From Batrachochytrium dendrobatidis JAM81 (lineage: Eukaryota > Chytridiomycota > Chytridiomycetes > Rhizophydiales), in assembly GCF_000203795.2 (NCBI RefSeq), contig NW_006281116.1:327195-391194 (forward strand): 64,000 bases of DNA. The letters run 5' to 3'. Position numbers and translations under genes: made by a program. The notes beneath the pieces are model-generated. The model was not told the origin of the DNA. It made no database searches and was given only the letters and a program-made list of their open reading frames with translations. Within the stretch, counting starts at the first letter, position 1, and every line of letters begins with the position of its first letter. Below, in pieces: positions 47,184 through 57,184 of the stretch.

Positions 47184-47550
47184 CTATTGGATATCAAATC
47201 CAGTAACCCATTGTAACAAGCCTTGAATTATGTCTCGGAACAATGCAGCCATGACAAAATATAACATTTTACCAGGTTTGCTGTATACAACAACATATAT
47301 TTGGAGCAGAGTTTGAACATATAGTTGCGCAGTTATTTGAAGTTTGTGTGTTTCTAGTATCATACCCAAAATGTGTGTTATTCCATCATCAATAATTTGC
47401 TCACAATACACTAACACTATTACTACACAATCAGTTGTCAATGACCATGAGTAGTATATGTAGTGCACTGGATGATACCACTTGTTTTAAGCAAGACTGC
47501 TAAAATATTCAAAAGTTGACGACATACTTTGATACATTCGTCCATGATGA
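47184..47550 (-). pseudogene. Relic of a helical-repeat protein
   Basis: Minus-strand pieces DECIKVCRQLLNILAVLLKT and EQIIDDGITHILGMILETHK, LYVQTLLQIYVVVYSK and FRDIIQGLLQWVTGFDIQ look like armadillo/HEAT helices and are separated by a frame change. They resemble in style the N-terminal half of the ARM-DUF4246 gene, but direct homology is not established. The frame opens without a start. Confidence 0.3.
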
Positions 47551-48023
47551 TTGTGATTGATATTGAACGCATTTGGGTTGTGGTTACAATGTGAGTTCTG
47601 GTTTTAGAACTAATCAGAATCGGATTGTCTGGAATTGTTGTTGTGCTAGATTGGTGTTTTCACCTATAATCACTGCTAAATTCGATTCAAAGTTGTCAGG
47701 TGTGATATCCTGACAAATGCCGACATTATCAAAATGCTTACCGTATACAAGTTGATTAAAGTTGCAAGTTGTCTGCCAAACTCATACTTGATGCTTCAAT
47801 CGGACACGATTAGATGGTACAAGGATGTTTCAACAGAGCCATTATTTGTCAAAAAGCGTATGTTACAATAGTAAACTTGAATTTGGACTTTCATGCTAAA
47901 TGCATCTCAATCCCTTGAATGTACACAATTGTATAATGCCAGTTTTATTAACATTGAATTATCAAATAATTGGAATGGTTGGAATGGTTGAAAATATGCC
48001 ATATCAGTTGTAAAATACAACTA

Positions 48024-49778
48024 TCACTTTCTACTCTTCAAATCTGGTTGTATTAGTGGGAGTTGTATAACGTATTGCTTCAATCCATGAATGGGTTGTA
48101 CCTGCTCTGTGCCATCAATTGGGTTGAAAGTCTGCTTTTTGAACCCTTTAAACTGGTGAGGCGGAACAACAAAATAAAGTTTGGGTTCATCATACAAATT
48201 GCACAGTTTTGTAAGAATATCAACTCCACAAATAGGATGTTCAGCAACAGCTGTAAATTGGAACATTCCCTGTCGACTGAGTGAATCAATTGCTGCAAAA
48301 CTATCGTCATCTGTCGGTTCGTAATAGTTGCCATCAAGTGCTGCTGCAGTAGGAATAGTATTTATTCCAAATGTAATTCTTTGGCCATTGAGTGCATCCA
48401 AAGTGATCTTTTTCACTGTACCATCTTCCAGGCATCTGCATTTGAGAGTTTGTCCACCAGTACAAAAAACCATATGTCCGTATATCTCAAACAAATGTCT
48501 TGAAATTTTGGTTGGAATACCATCAAACATTTGCTGTATATTGGTAATCATTTGAGCAGAATGACGTTTCCAGAGTTGTTCTCCAATATATCTTGAAGCA
48601 ATATCAACATGCAGGAATTCGTACTGTCCGTCGTCTGACACAATGGTATGAAGCAAAGTGTGAGTATTTGCAGATAGTTTGATTGTGAATCCAATGTTTC
48701 GTACCCCTTTGACTGCATCAACATCAGCCAAAGCTTCCTCCATTGGATTTGATACAATATCAAAGACAGAACGAGCTACACCACCATACATGCGATATCT
48801 CTCATTGGTAGTCTCAATGGGTACATCCGGATAGCAATGACGTCGGCAAGCCTGTAACTCATTCAAAGTCCAAACAGGAAAATCCCATTCCTTTGCCATC
48901 TTTTGTTTGACGAACTCCTTGTACCATTCCGAACGGGGGGATGACATGAACAATACAATACAAGACGAAATGAGTGGTTCAGACGTTCGTCCATCAATAA
49001 CGTAGAATGTATCTTGTTTCCAAACCAATTCCTCCGCATCAACTCCAAGCTCTGTGACGAGCTGTTGCTGCAAGTCAAAGCATTTGTACGAGGATCCCAC
49101 TTGATAAACAATTCGGTTTGGCTTTAGAGACAGAGTTTTCGTGGTAAAGTCATCCATCAAGCGATGCAATATGTAGACAAAAAACAGTGACTTTCCGATG
49201 CCTGATGTTCCAGATATTGCAAATGATTCCATGCCACGATCAATTTGATCCAGGAGCAAGCCAAACACATCATGATAGCACTCTCTAACATATAGCTTTT
49301 GTATTTTGTCTTGGGTGTATGGGAAAAAGACATGATCTGTCGACTGTATGCATTCATCGATCAGCTGGGCGTTTGCAAACGACTTGAATTGGGCTGTCAA
49401 ATCATTGGGTTCGATACGTTGTCGTTTAGGAGAAAAGTCTTGATGGTTTGCTGTTGATAAAGAAGTAGAACCTGCATCAAAAATGGTACTTTTGCTTGGT
49501 TTCCTGGTAGGTAGTGGTAAACAACCAATAACAACACAAGATCCACCTTTAGCCAGTTCCTGATAGTACTGTGGAGTCTTTTCAATTGCTATATCGTCCA
49601 AGTCTGCGATAAGCTGGCCTTGCTGGTCGTATAGCTGGATGAAAGCAGGTGAGACAGGAATAGCAGGACCATACTTTGCCTTGATAGCATCCTGAACGTC
49701 ACTCAGGTCTTCAAAGTCTGTCACATCGATTTCAGTAGAAATAGTGTCGTATTCAACATTGAGGAATCGTTTTGGCAT
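48024..49778 (-). CDS. Crinkler-like (CRN) NTPase, copy 2
   Basis: Single exon, 584 residues from the ATG at 49778 (MPKRFLNVEYDTISTEIDVT). Same architecture as copy 1: ubiquitin-like header to about residue 90, PKRQR linker at about 117-121, P-loop GTSGIGKS at 190-197, sensor and C-terminal domain. The C-terminus is seven residues longer (PDLKSRK). Most differences from copy 1 are scattered single changes, but two patches stand out: the N-terminus (MPKRF against MNTNDLF) and residues around VTELGVDAEELVWKQD. The direct duplication with copy 1 extends from just past the stop through the upstream block, about 2.2 kb. Confidence 0.85.
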   Translation of the reverse strand: MPKRFLNVEYDTISTEIDVTDFEDLSDVQDAIKAKYGPAIPVSPAFIQLYDQQGQLIADLDDIAIEKTPQYYQELAKGGSCVVIGCLPLPTRKPSKSTIFDAGSTSLSTANHQDFSPKRQRIEPNDLTAQFKSFANAQLIDECIQSTDHVFFPYTQDKIQKLYVRECYHDVFGLLLDQIDRGMESFAISGTSGIGKSLFFVYILHRLMDDFTTKTLSLKPNRIVYQVGSSYKCFDLQQQLVTELGVDAEELVWKQDTFYVIDGRTSEPLISSCIVLFMSSPRSEWYKEFVKQKMAKEWDFPVWTLNELQACRRHCYPDVPIETTNERYRMYGGVARSVFDIVSNPMEEALADVDAVKGVRNIGFTIKLSANTHTLLHTIVSDDGQYEFLHVDIASRYIGEQLWKRHSAQMITNIQQMFDGIPTKISRHLFEIYGHMVFCTGGQTLKCRCLEDGTVKKITLDALNGQRITFGINTIPTAAALDGNYYEPTDDDSFAAIDSLSRQGMFQFTAVAEHPICGVDILTKLCNLYDEPKLYFVVPPHQFKGFKKQTFNPIDGTEQVQPIHGLKQYVIQLPLIQPDLKSRK

Positions 49779-50265
49779 TTTATGAAAAGAAAAAGAGTAA
49801 AAAAGCAATTTATTTGTCAAATTGTAAAACAAAAATCGACTTTTTAATCGAGTCAAAATAACAAAATTTTGGGATATTTCAAGACAATTCACACGATTGA
49901 AATATTTGGAAATTAGTCAAATTTACACTAGAATTAATGTCTCATTAATGTGAGACATTACTAGTGTGAGAGTGTTGACTTGCATTGTGTGAGACATTAG
50001 TAGTGTGTGAATGTGAGACATTTCTGAATAGTTTAACAATCAAAAACCATCAACAATGACGTTTGAACTGGAATTCACATGACTTCTTGGTTTCTTCCAT
50101 TTTATAAACACACTCACTTTCTTGTTAATAAACAACACAATCGAATATTGATTCATTCCATCACATCTTCAATCAACTGCAACACACTTGACAATAATGA
50201 CAACCATCAATATGCCATCATATGTTCACAATCCTCACAAGTAATATGAACTCAATTGCAAACAA
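49779..50265 (-). promoter_or_regulatory. Conserved CRN upstream block, copy 2
   Basis: Near-identical to the blocks of copies 1 and 3. The inverted repeat (ATGTCTCA and TGAGACAT) lies at 49937-49958, about 160 bp upstream of the ATG, with the same GAGACATTA motifs after it. Homology with copy 3 continues through TAATATGAACTCAATTG to about 50265, further than with copy 1. Confidence 0.6.
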
Positions 50266-51221
50266 CACGAATTTCCAGATATTCCGAGTATTTCCAGATA
50301 CTGAAATAGCTGACAATAATACTCCAACAGCGAGTTTTTGAACAATCAACAACTGTGATTGATGTTTGGTACCACAATAAACCCATTGCTAGAAATAAAC
50401 TTGATGTTGAGCCGTGTCCGATCAGTTCTTGGGATATAGTCACATTGATACAACCAACACCAACATGTCAACCATGTTAACCTGTTGCATGCATAGGGTC
50501 ACTCACAATACTATTTGACTATCAATGTCAATGACGTGTCGGATATACTATCCAATGGTTTCAATATACATAGTTTGTAGTTGGACACGATCGGTATTCG
50601 TATACACATGTTGTAGTTGTATGCATTACACTTGCCGAGTCGTGCATTTGTGTATTTGTTTGATGCAACTGTTGATATTGATTGGGACGACAATTGACGA
50701 TCGATGTTTCCGGTTGTGGTTGTAGTGTATGCTATATCACCAGATGACATGTTATGTGATCATACTGCATACATTACACTAGACAGCTGACTACATACAA
50801 ATGATTGATACTGATCATTGCAAGTACACAACAATGTGACAAATGACTGTCAAATCAAATATGGTTGATATGTTGAATTATGGACAGATTTGTTGTATAT
50901 ACTGGATGTGGATGTTGATGTGAATACGAAACATCGGCTGATACATATCGTATCATTCAAGACCAAAACAATGTGATGTGACGTTCAATGTCAGTTTGTA
51001 GCATGTTAATGGAATATGTGCAAATATTAAACATGTGTTTGTGGATACTGTCAAATTGTCAGAACCAGCCGAATCATCTGGATCAAATAGTATAGTGGTA
51101 CCAATGAGTTGGTGTCAAATGAAATGGGTTGATTGGTAACCCAAAATGACGATATACACAATTGCATGAATCCAGCAATGACACTGCAGTGATCAATACA
51201 ATGCATAGTGGTTGATTGGTG
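50266..51221. other. Decayed sequence between CRN copy 2 and the inverted arm
   Basis: Contains coding-like scraps on the plus strand (NNTNFQIFRVFPDTEIADNN, then after a frame change STTVIDVWYHNKPIARNKLD and PCPISSWDIVTLIQPT up to about 50460). The rest is AT-rich with no recognised frame. No intact gene. Confidence 0.4.
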
Positions 51222-51466
51222 CAATATGATCAAACCATTAATATAATACACTATGGTTTAACAATACATGATGTTTATTAATGGATGACATTGGATGCAT
51301 GGCAAATAACAATTAAACCAACATGCAATACACGCTGTATTGTAGTATATTCTAGATGAGATTGTTGATAGTTTACTCAACTCCAACAATGTGATGAGTT
51401 TGGTTGAGGAGTTTGTTGCTGAATACCAGAATCTTGGAGAGTTTCACTATGCTCGGATTGTAACAA

Positions 51467-52072
51467 TCACTGCGAAAAATGATCAAAGAAGAACTCGTAG
51501 CATTTCTTATATCCGGAAACTGTTTTTAATTTTAGGATACCGCCATTCGCTGATGATCCAGGCGACAAGTGCTCTGTAAGCTTTTTCTCCAAACTCTCTT
51601 CTTTCTTAATTATATCCGAAGCTTTCTTAACGAGTTCTTTCAGCTCATTTTTGAGTCCATCAAGAACCTCATACTGCATCTTAAGCCTGGCTTCAGCAGC
51701 ACCCAACTCCTGACCCGGAGTTTGACGCAGAGTTTCGAGTTGTTGCTCCACTTTAATAATCACTCCTTTTTGAAAGTCATACTGATAATGTAGGCCTTCA
51801 AGTTGTGTAGACATCACGTCAATTCCAACATGGGCTTTTGCAATTTCTTTGATCAACGACGCTTCAGTAGTATCGAATGGATCGCAATATTTCTCAAGAT
51901 TATATGCGCTAGGAAAAACCGGATAGACATCTCCACCAGCTGGATTTGCGCTTGGGGAGGCTGTCAAAGTGCTAGCTTCAGCACTCATGGTAGAACTGGG
52001 ATAAACTGGACTAGCTGTAGTAACTGAGCAGACAGCCAAGATTGATGATAATATGGTGATTGATAATTTCAT
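51467..52072 (-). CDS. Small secreted coiled-coil protein B
   Basis: Single exon, 201 residues, ATG at 52072. The signal peptide MKLSITILSSILAVCSVTTA is almost identical to that of gene A. The Ser/Ala spacer is longer (SAEASTLTASPSANPAGG), followed by YPVFPSAYNLEKYCDPFDTT, a coiled coil with a different sequence (VIIKVEQQLETLRQTPGQEL to LKELVKKASDIIKKEESLEK) and the ending VSGYKKCYEFFFDHFSQ. Both cysteines and the TPGQ turn are kept. By eye the mature proteins agree at well under two thirds of positions. Secreted, function unknown. Confidence 0.8.
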   Translation of the reverse strand: MKLSITILSSILAVCSVTTASPVYPSSTMSAEASTLTASPSANPAGGDVYPVFPSAYNLEKYCDPFDTTEASLIKEIAKAHVGIDVMSTQLEGLHYQYDFQKGVIIKVEQQLETLRQTPGQELGAAEARLKMQYEVLDGLKNELKELVKKASDIIKKEESLEKKLTEHLSPGSSANGGILKLKTVSGYKKCYEFFFDHFSQ

Positions 52073-52291
52073 TATATTGGTTTGGTTGAGCAAGTTGTAA
52101 TGATTGTCATTCAGCACATTGATTTTTATATTGTATTTATATCCACTATTGAGCGGATAATATTAAAAGCATATTCCTTGGATGACCGCTCTAAGGGATT
52201 TGTGTTGTCAGGGCTAATAGTGATTTACTACCAATGTCAAGGTAACTTTGAAAGGGTCACCCTTTATATTATGATTTGTTGCTTGATTTAA
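52073..52291 (-). promoter_or_regulatory. Promoter and leader of secreted coiled-coil gene B
   Basis: Reverse complement of 45312-45530 with only a handful of changes, including the TATA-like element at about 52125-52145. Its conservation exceeds that of the adjacent coding sequence. Confidence 0.55.
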
Positions 52292-53340
52292 ACCCTGATA
52301 TCAAGTTTAACGACTATACTTGCCGCACTATGATGTCGCTACACAATATATTCCAGGTGATATCACCACATGACGGTACACAAGCAATATTGTTCATCCA
52401 CACCAATTATATTGCAAGCGCTCGAGATCTTATCTGTTCAACATCACATTGTCACCAATACAATAGTATGACATGATCGTATTGCACCAATCCAATAGTA
52501 TGTGTTTACACCACGCACACCAAACCAACTCAGTGATATGCGAATGTTGTGGCTTGACCAAATCACAATCACCCATATTATCGACTGTCCAACTCGTTGA
52601 TATTCAAACCGTGTCATCACTAGTCACAATATAATGGTTGACTGACTTGTTTGATTGATCTGACATTGACACTTTGCAAACCTCGACTTGATTCATCAAC
52701 TTGTATATTCATATAATGCCGGGTTTGTATCATCACGTTGGACTCGTTATCAAACACCTTGATGTGTCCATGCAACCCAAACTCGATACACACACATTAG
52801 TTATTGTTTGACATGACTGGGTCGATCATCAATACCAGACAGTGCAACTGTATTAGTTGTATGATACAATCAATCATGGTTGATTCATCACCATCAAATA
52901 TCAAATGTTGATCACGTATACATTGATTTGTAGTTGCATGGTCTGTTGGCAATGCACACTATGATATGATTGACAAGTTGTTGATTTGCAGTAATCAGAT
53001 GTGCATCACCTGTAACATTGGATGCAATTGACGAGTTGTAACCGCAAGTCAACAATCATCGATATGTTGGTGATTGTATTGACTACATGATTGGTATCGA
53101 TTAGCTGTCATGATCGATTGGTGGACAATACAATCCACATTGATTATGACATGTTGCAACTAGTTGATATATGCAGACTCGACTGATGATCGAGTATATG
53201 TTGATGAGTAACTCTGTCACTGTTGGTTTGGATTGGTCATTGCTACTGCTTGTATATGCAGTGTATTCATGTGTGATGTATTGGATATCGGTGCTGTGTA
53301 TGTTGAACCTGTTGAACAATATATTGTCATGTCGCATCAA

Positions 53341-54078
53341 ATCGCACCATATTTAGAGTGCAATCATTGATTTGTTGGTTTAATGATCGACTCGACTCAC
53401 ATTCGACTGTAATGGCCACAAATCTGCATTGCTGATTGACAGGAATATATCAACATATATCAGACTCGGACATGGTGTATATCAGTTGCATATACCAATC
53501 ACTGATGCAATTGATGATGATCGATTAGTCAATCAATTGGATATCAACACCAATGTCAGTCGATTAACATATGAATACTTGCAGTTGTGACCTGTATTCA
53601 TTCAGTAATATTGTTGTATGTCGTGACTCGATACAGCACATCATGATATGTTGGACAATTGTATTGCAACACGGTCAATGGCATGCTGGTGGTTTGTTGT
53701 GCTGTCTGGCTGTATATATGGTGTCGATCAGTGTCAATCAGTAATGCATTTGTATTGGTCATGACTTGTGTGCAGTGATCTGGCAGTATCGTAATGTATG
53801 ATACCATGATCAATGTAAAACACCATTTGATCAAACACGGTAATTGTGATTGTGATTACAATCTAGAATTGTGTGGAATACAATCAAAATCACAATTGGC
53901 AGGATATTGGGTGACTTTGTGTGCAATAACCATTATTGGTAGTTCAATTTGTATCTATACCAAGAACAACCGACTGTTGCATAGTATCAAGTTGACAAGT
54001 GATTTGTGGCATCTTTTGTTGAATATAATAAATCAAACAAAACACAATCCAATATTCAAATTAGCTCAATATTTATTA
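53341..54078. other. Stretch without supported gene
   Basis: Short broken frames and AT-rich repeats between arm 2 and the CRN-related fragment. Nothing recognised. Confidence 0.45.
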
Positions 54079-55771
54079 TCAGGAACTGGTAATGAATTCA
54101 ACAAACGACGCAATCTGCTCGCTTAAAATATTGCGCATATTGCTCTTTGAAACGACAACAACGATATTTTGGTTTCCCTCGACGCTGTTATAAGTATTTT
54201 CAGTTGAAACAGCACTGAGTGGTTCAGGCAGCTCAATCAAGAACCTTATTGAAAACTTTAACGGGGTATCAGATATACTCTGCTGCCATTTCAAATACGT
54301 TTCGTTATTCGTTGGCCGATCTGCTTTAATAAAGAAAAAGTCTGGATTTGTAGATTCAAGATTATCGGCAGACACTGCTGAAGGAATTTTTGATGTATAT
54401 AGCTTGATTCCAAATGACACGCAGACTTGTTTGGATAAAAACGCAAGGATGTCTGGTCGAAACTGGTTTGAAGGACGAAAAAAGACTCCTGTTGGTCTAT
54501 CGGATATGATTGTGCCATCTCCAGCCTTACGCTCTATTGTTGGCAACTGTAAACCATCAAGACCAGCAATCGAAACACCAAAACTAGATAGGACATTTGA
54601 AAGATGCGGTCCATTTTTTTGGATCATACCAGCCAAAATGACGGCTTCGAATGGTGTTCCTTTGGCTGTAGTTTTTTTACCTTTTGTGCCAGCAATGCTG
54701 CTCAAAAGATCCAACGATGACAACAGATTGAACTGTTGAAACTCTGTTCGGAATAAATTGAGAAGCAAGTCTATCACATATCCTTCAGACAAAAAGTATC
54801 CGCCAGTTTCACAAATGAGATGTATAGATCCAACAGTATTCATGAAAAAGTATTCTTGATTCTTGTCCAGTTGGCAGTATATTGGTCCATGATTGGTCGT
54901 CATCATTGATGATAAAATAAGCTTTAACATAATCTGTGTGTGAATGAGCCCTGATGGTCCTGGCAATAGGTTCGATTGACATACGAGCGAATCGACCAAT
55001 TACCGCATTGTAAGATTCCTCTACTATATCATTGATATTCGAAAAGGCATGCTGTTTTTTCAGTCGTATGCGTTGTGCCGTTGCCGAGTCATTGTCATTG
55101 ATTCCAGCACTGAACAAGTCATATACAAAGTTTTCCAAAATTCTTGGNNNNNNNNNNNNNNNNNNNNNNNNNNNNNNNNNNNNNNNNNNNNNNNNNNNNN
55201 NNNNNNNNNNNNNNNNNNNNNNNNNNNNNNNNNNNNNNNNNNNNNNNNNNNNNNNNNNNNNNNNNNNNNNNNNTTTCGTTCCAAATGATTTAAAGTTGTC
55301 AATGTTGCGTAGTTTTGATGATGTTCCAGCAAAAATAACCTTTTTGGCAAACTCCTTATTTTGTATAACATACAGCAAGACTGAGAGTGTTCCTCTTTTT
55401 GAATCTTCATTCACATCTCCGTTTTGTTGGATGTGATTTCCCTCCATTGACGAGATAATCGTGCTTCCAAGATGTTCGGCCAACACATGAGCTTGATCAA
55501 AACAAAAGAGGCAGCGCAAATCATCGTCAATATAGCTGCAATGTATGTCGTTCAACTTGTCCAAAGACAATAGCTTCAGTTTCAGAAAGCATAGTCTGAT
55601 GGCTCTTGAGTTGAACAATTGGTGAATGAGAAACTGTGCTGGAGTTATGTTAGGATATTTTTCCTTGAGATATTTGAGAAACAGAACACGAGACAGTAGA
55701 AAGGCATAGGTAATATCATAGAGTTGTGGCAGGCTTTGATTCGGTTTTCCATTTTGAAGTGATGCTTTCAA
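54079..55771 (-). pseudogene. 5'-truncated CRN/RHS-like NTPase gene, frame broken and interrupted by an assembly gap
   Basis: The minus-strand frame from about 55771 contains SLPQLYDITYAFLLSRVLFL, a Walker-B-like RCLFCFDQAHVLAEHL and FAKKVIFAGTSSKLRNIDNF, then the gap. After it come NFVYDLFSAGINDNDSATAQ and SYNAVIGRFARMSIEPIART. The frame changes near 54900 and continues with EYFFMNTVGSIHLICETGGY, LLSSLDLLSSIAGTKGKKTT and FFRPSNQFRPDILAFLSK to the stop at 54079. The Walker A region and start are missing: upstream of 55771 comes a stop and, 34 bp on, the LTR-like sequence. The C-terminal part is like that of large CRN NTPases. Probably inactive; the gap hides about 42 codons. Confidence 0.6.
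55148..55273. other. Assembly gap (126 N)
   Basis: A run of N inside the truncated CRN-like gene. The reading frame on both sides is the same if the true length equals the N count, but gap length may be an estimate. Confidence 0.99.
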
Positions 55772-57184
55772 AACTTTCTTTCAATGAGAAGAGTGAGGCA
55801 TCATTATTAGAATATTCAGACGGATACTCCTAAGTGGTAATCTGTGACAAAGCTAATTCTAATAACGCACACTTTGAATCTCCAAATTAAACCCTTCATC
55901 ACCACTAATCCATATGCCCCAACTCCATTATCCTCATTTCTGGAGATTCATGTTCCAAGTAACGGGTAAATGGTGTCATTATGTAGATATAGTCAACTAC
56001 AGGAATCAATCCCATTGGCTCAACTACTTTTCGTTTACAACCACTAATTATCAAATGTGTTACTTGTTCGTATCACAAGACAATCAACTACTATAAAAGC
56101 TAGAATGCTTAATCTTATCAATAAACAACTATTCAAACTATTTCAACTTTCTAATTACTTTATCACACCTTTTTACTATACTTGAAAAGACCAAGTCTGC
56201 TGATCTTGGATTAAAGTGAAACTTCCATTACACTTTTGATTTGTTCTCTTCTGATAACTACTAACAGTTACAGATTATATTCTACTTTATACTTTACTAC
56301 ATTTATACAAATCACGAAGCTCCGAAAATTCTGACAGTCCAAGGTAATTCTGAATAAATAAACACCAGATAGTCACTGATAAACTGATGGTATCCAATGT
56401 ATACATGACACATTGTATAGTTACATTTAATTGCCAGCAATGTGTGATTGGATTACTCGAGTCATCAAGCAGTTTTCAAACAGTTTTCAAGAACAATCAA
56501 GTCATGTCCAATAAACTGTCTGATGTGCAGGTGATTTGGCATTGGTCCGTTGGTCCATTAGTACGATTGTTGGTTGGCAACTCGGACTTGTAAATGACAA
56601 TTGATTCTTGATTGTTGCATTGGTGTCCATATGTGTCCATATGTGACTCATTGTATACGGAACAGGACTGACAAGTGTGTCTGAATTGATGACAAATGAT
56701 ACAGCCTATCCAATAAAAAGTAATACATTGATCGTGTCTGCGTGGAAATAAGCTTCATAACTTCCACTTCTGAATGTATGAGAATCAACATTCAAACAAC
56801 GAATACATTCAATGACTCTTGCAAATGCATTGATAGAGTGTTGTTGAATAGTTCGAGTTCTTCTTCCAGAGCAGTGTCACTGAGAGTAGCAACTTGTCTT
56901 ATCCATGCAATGAGTTGTATAGACATTACAATTGTAATTACTTGGTTTTGTGCCTGGTCAATATATTGAAAAGTCCCCCGACATGTAAACAGAAGAGTTT
57001 GTATATTGTTTCAAGCTTTCATAAGAACTTCAACTGTTGCCTTGAGGTCCTGGACATATTATTGTAAATCGTTTTCAAATCTCATCTTAAGGGAATTGTT
57101 CACTCGTGTCAGGAAATAGAATTGCTGGTGCATTATTGAGCACAATAATTATAGGAATCTGTTAATAAAATGGCAATATTTAAT
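55772..57184. other. Stretch without intact gene
   Basis: The left third is the second LTR-like sequence (55805-56336). The remainder to the end of CRN copy 3 (56337-57184) is AT-rich, with one duplicated GTGTCCATAT around 56625-56645 and no recognised coding or RNA signal. Confidence 0.45.
55805..56336 (+). mobile_element. Solo-LTR-like sequence, copy 2
   Basis: Direct, diverged copy of 46328-46880, from TATTAGAATATTCAGACGGA to TTCTGACA. It keeps a TATA-like CTACTATAAAAGC near 56089-56101, AATAAA near 56121 and the shared block GAAAAGACCAAGTCTGCTGA near 56185. It abuts the 5' end of the truncated CRN-like gene on the opposite strand and may have removed that gene's start. Confidence 0.5.

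Larger units (their letters stand above)
46119..48023. other. Stretch without intact gene
   Basis: Contains the tail of arm 1, the LTR-like sequence 46328-46880, a small imperfect palindrome around 46948-46990 (GAAATGATCATTTC and TGAAATGATAATCAG), and a helical-protein relic at 47184-47550. The remainder up to the CRN copy 2 stop is AT-rich without recognised content. Confidence 0.5.
51222..53340 (-). repeat. Inverted duplication, arm 2
   Basis: Reverse-complement counterpart of 44282-46327. Both the coding-gene part and the outer decayed part are recognisable with many substitutions and small indels. The unmatched stretch between the arms (46328-51221) carries the LTR-like sequence and CRN copy 2. 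The arms point their secreted-protein genes toward each other. Confidence 0.8.

Noticed and set aside
53794..54126. 110-codon plus-strand frame next to the CRN fragment
   Set aside because: No recognisable motif, and it overlaps the 3' end of the CRN-like fragment; chance frame in AT-rich DNA is enough to explain it.
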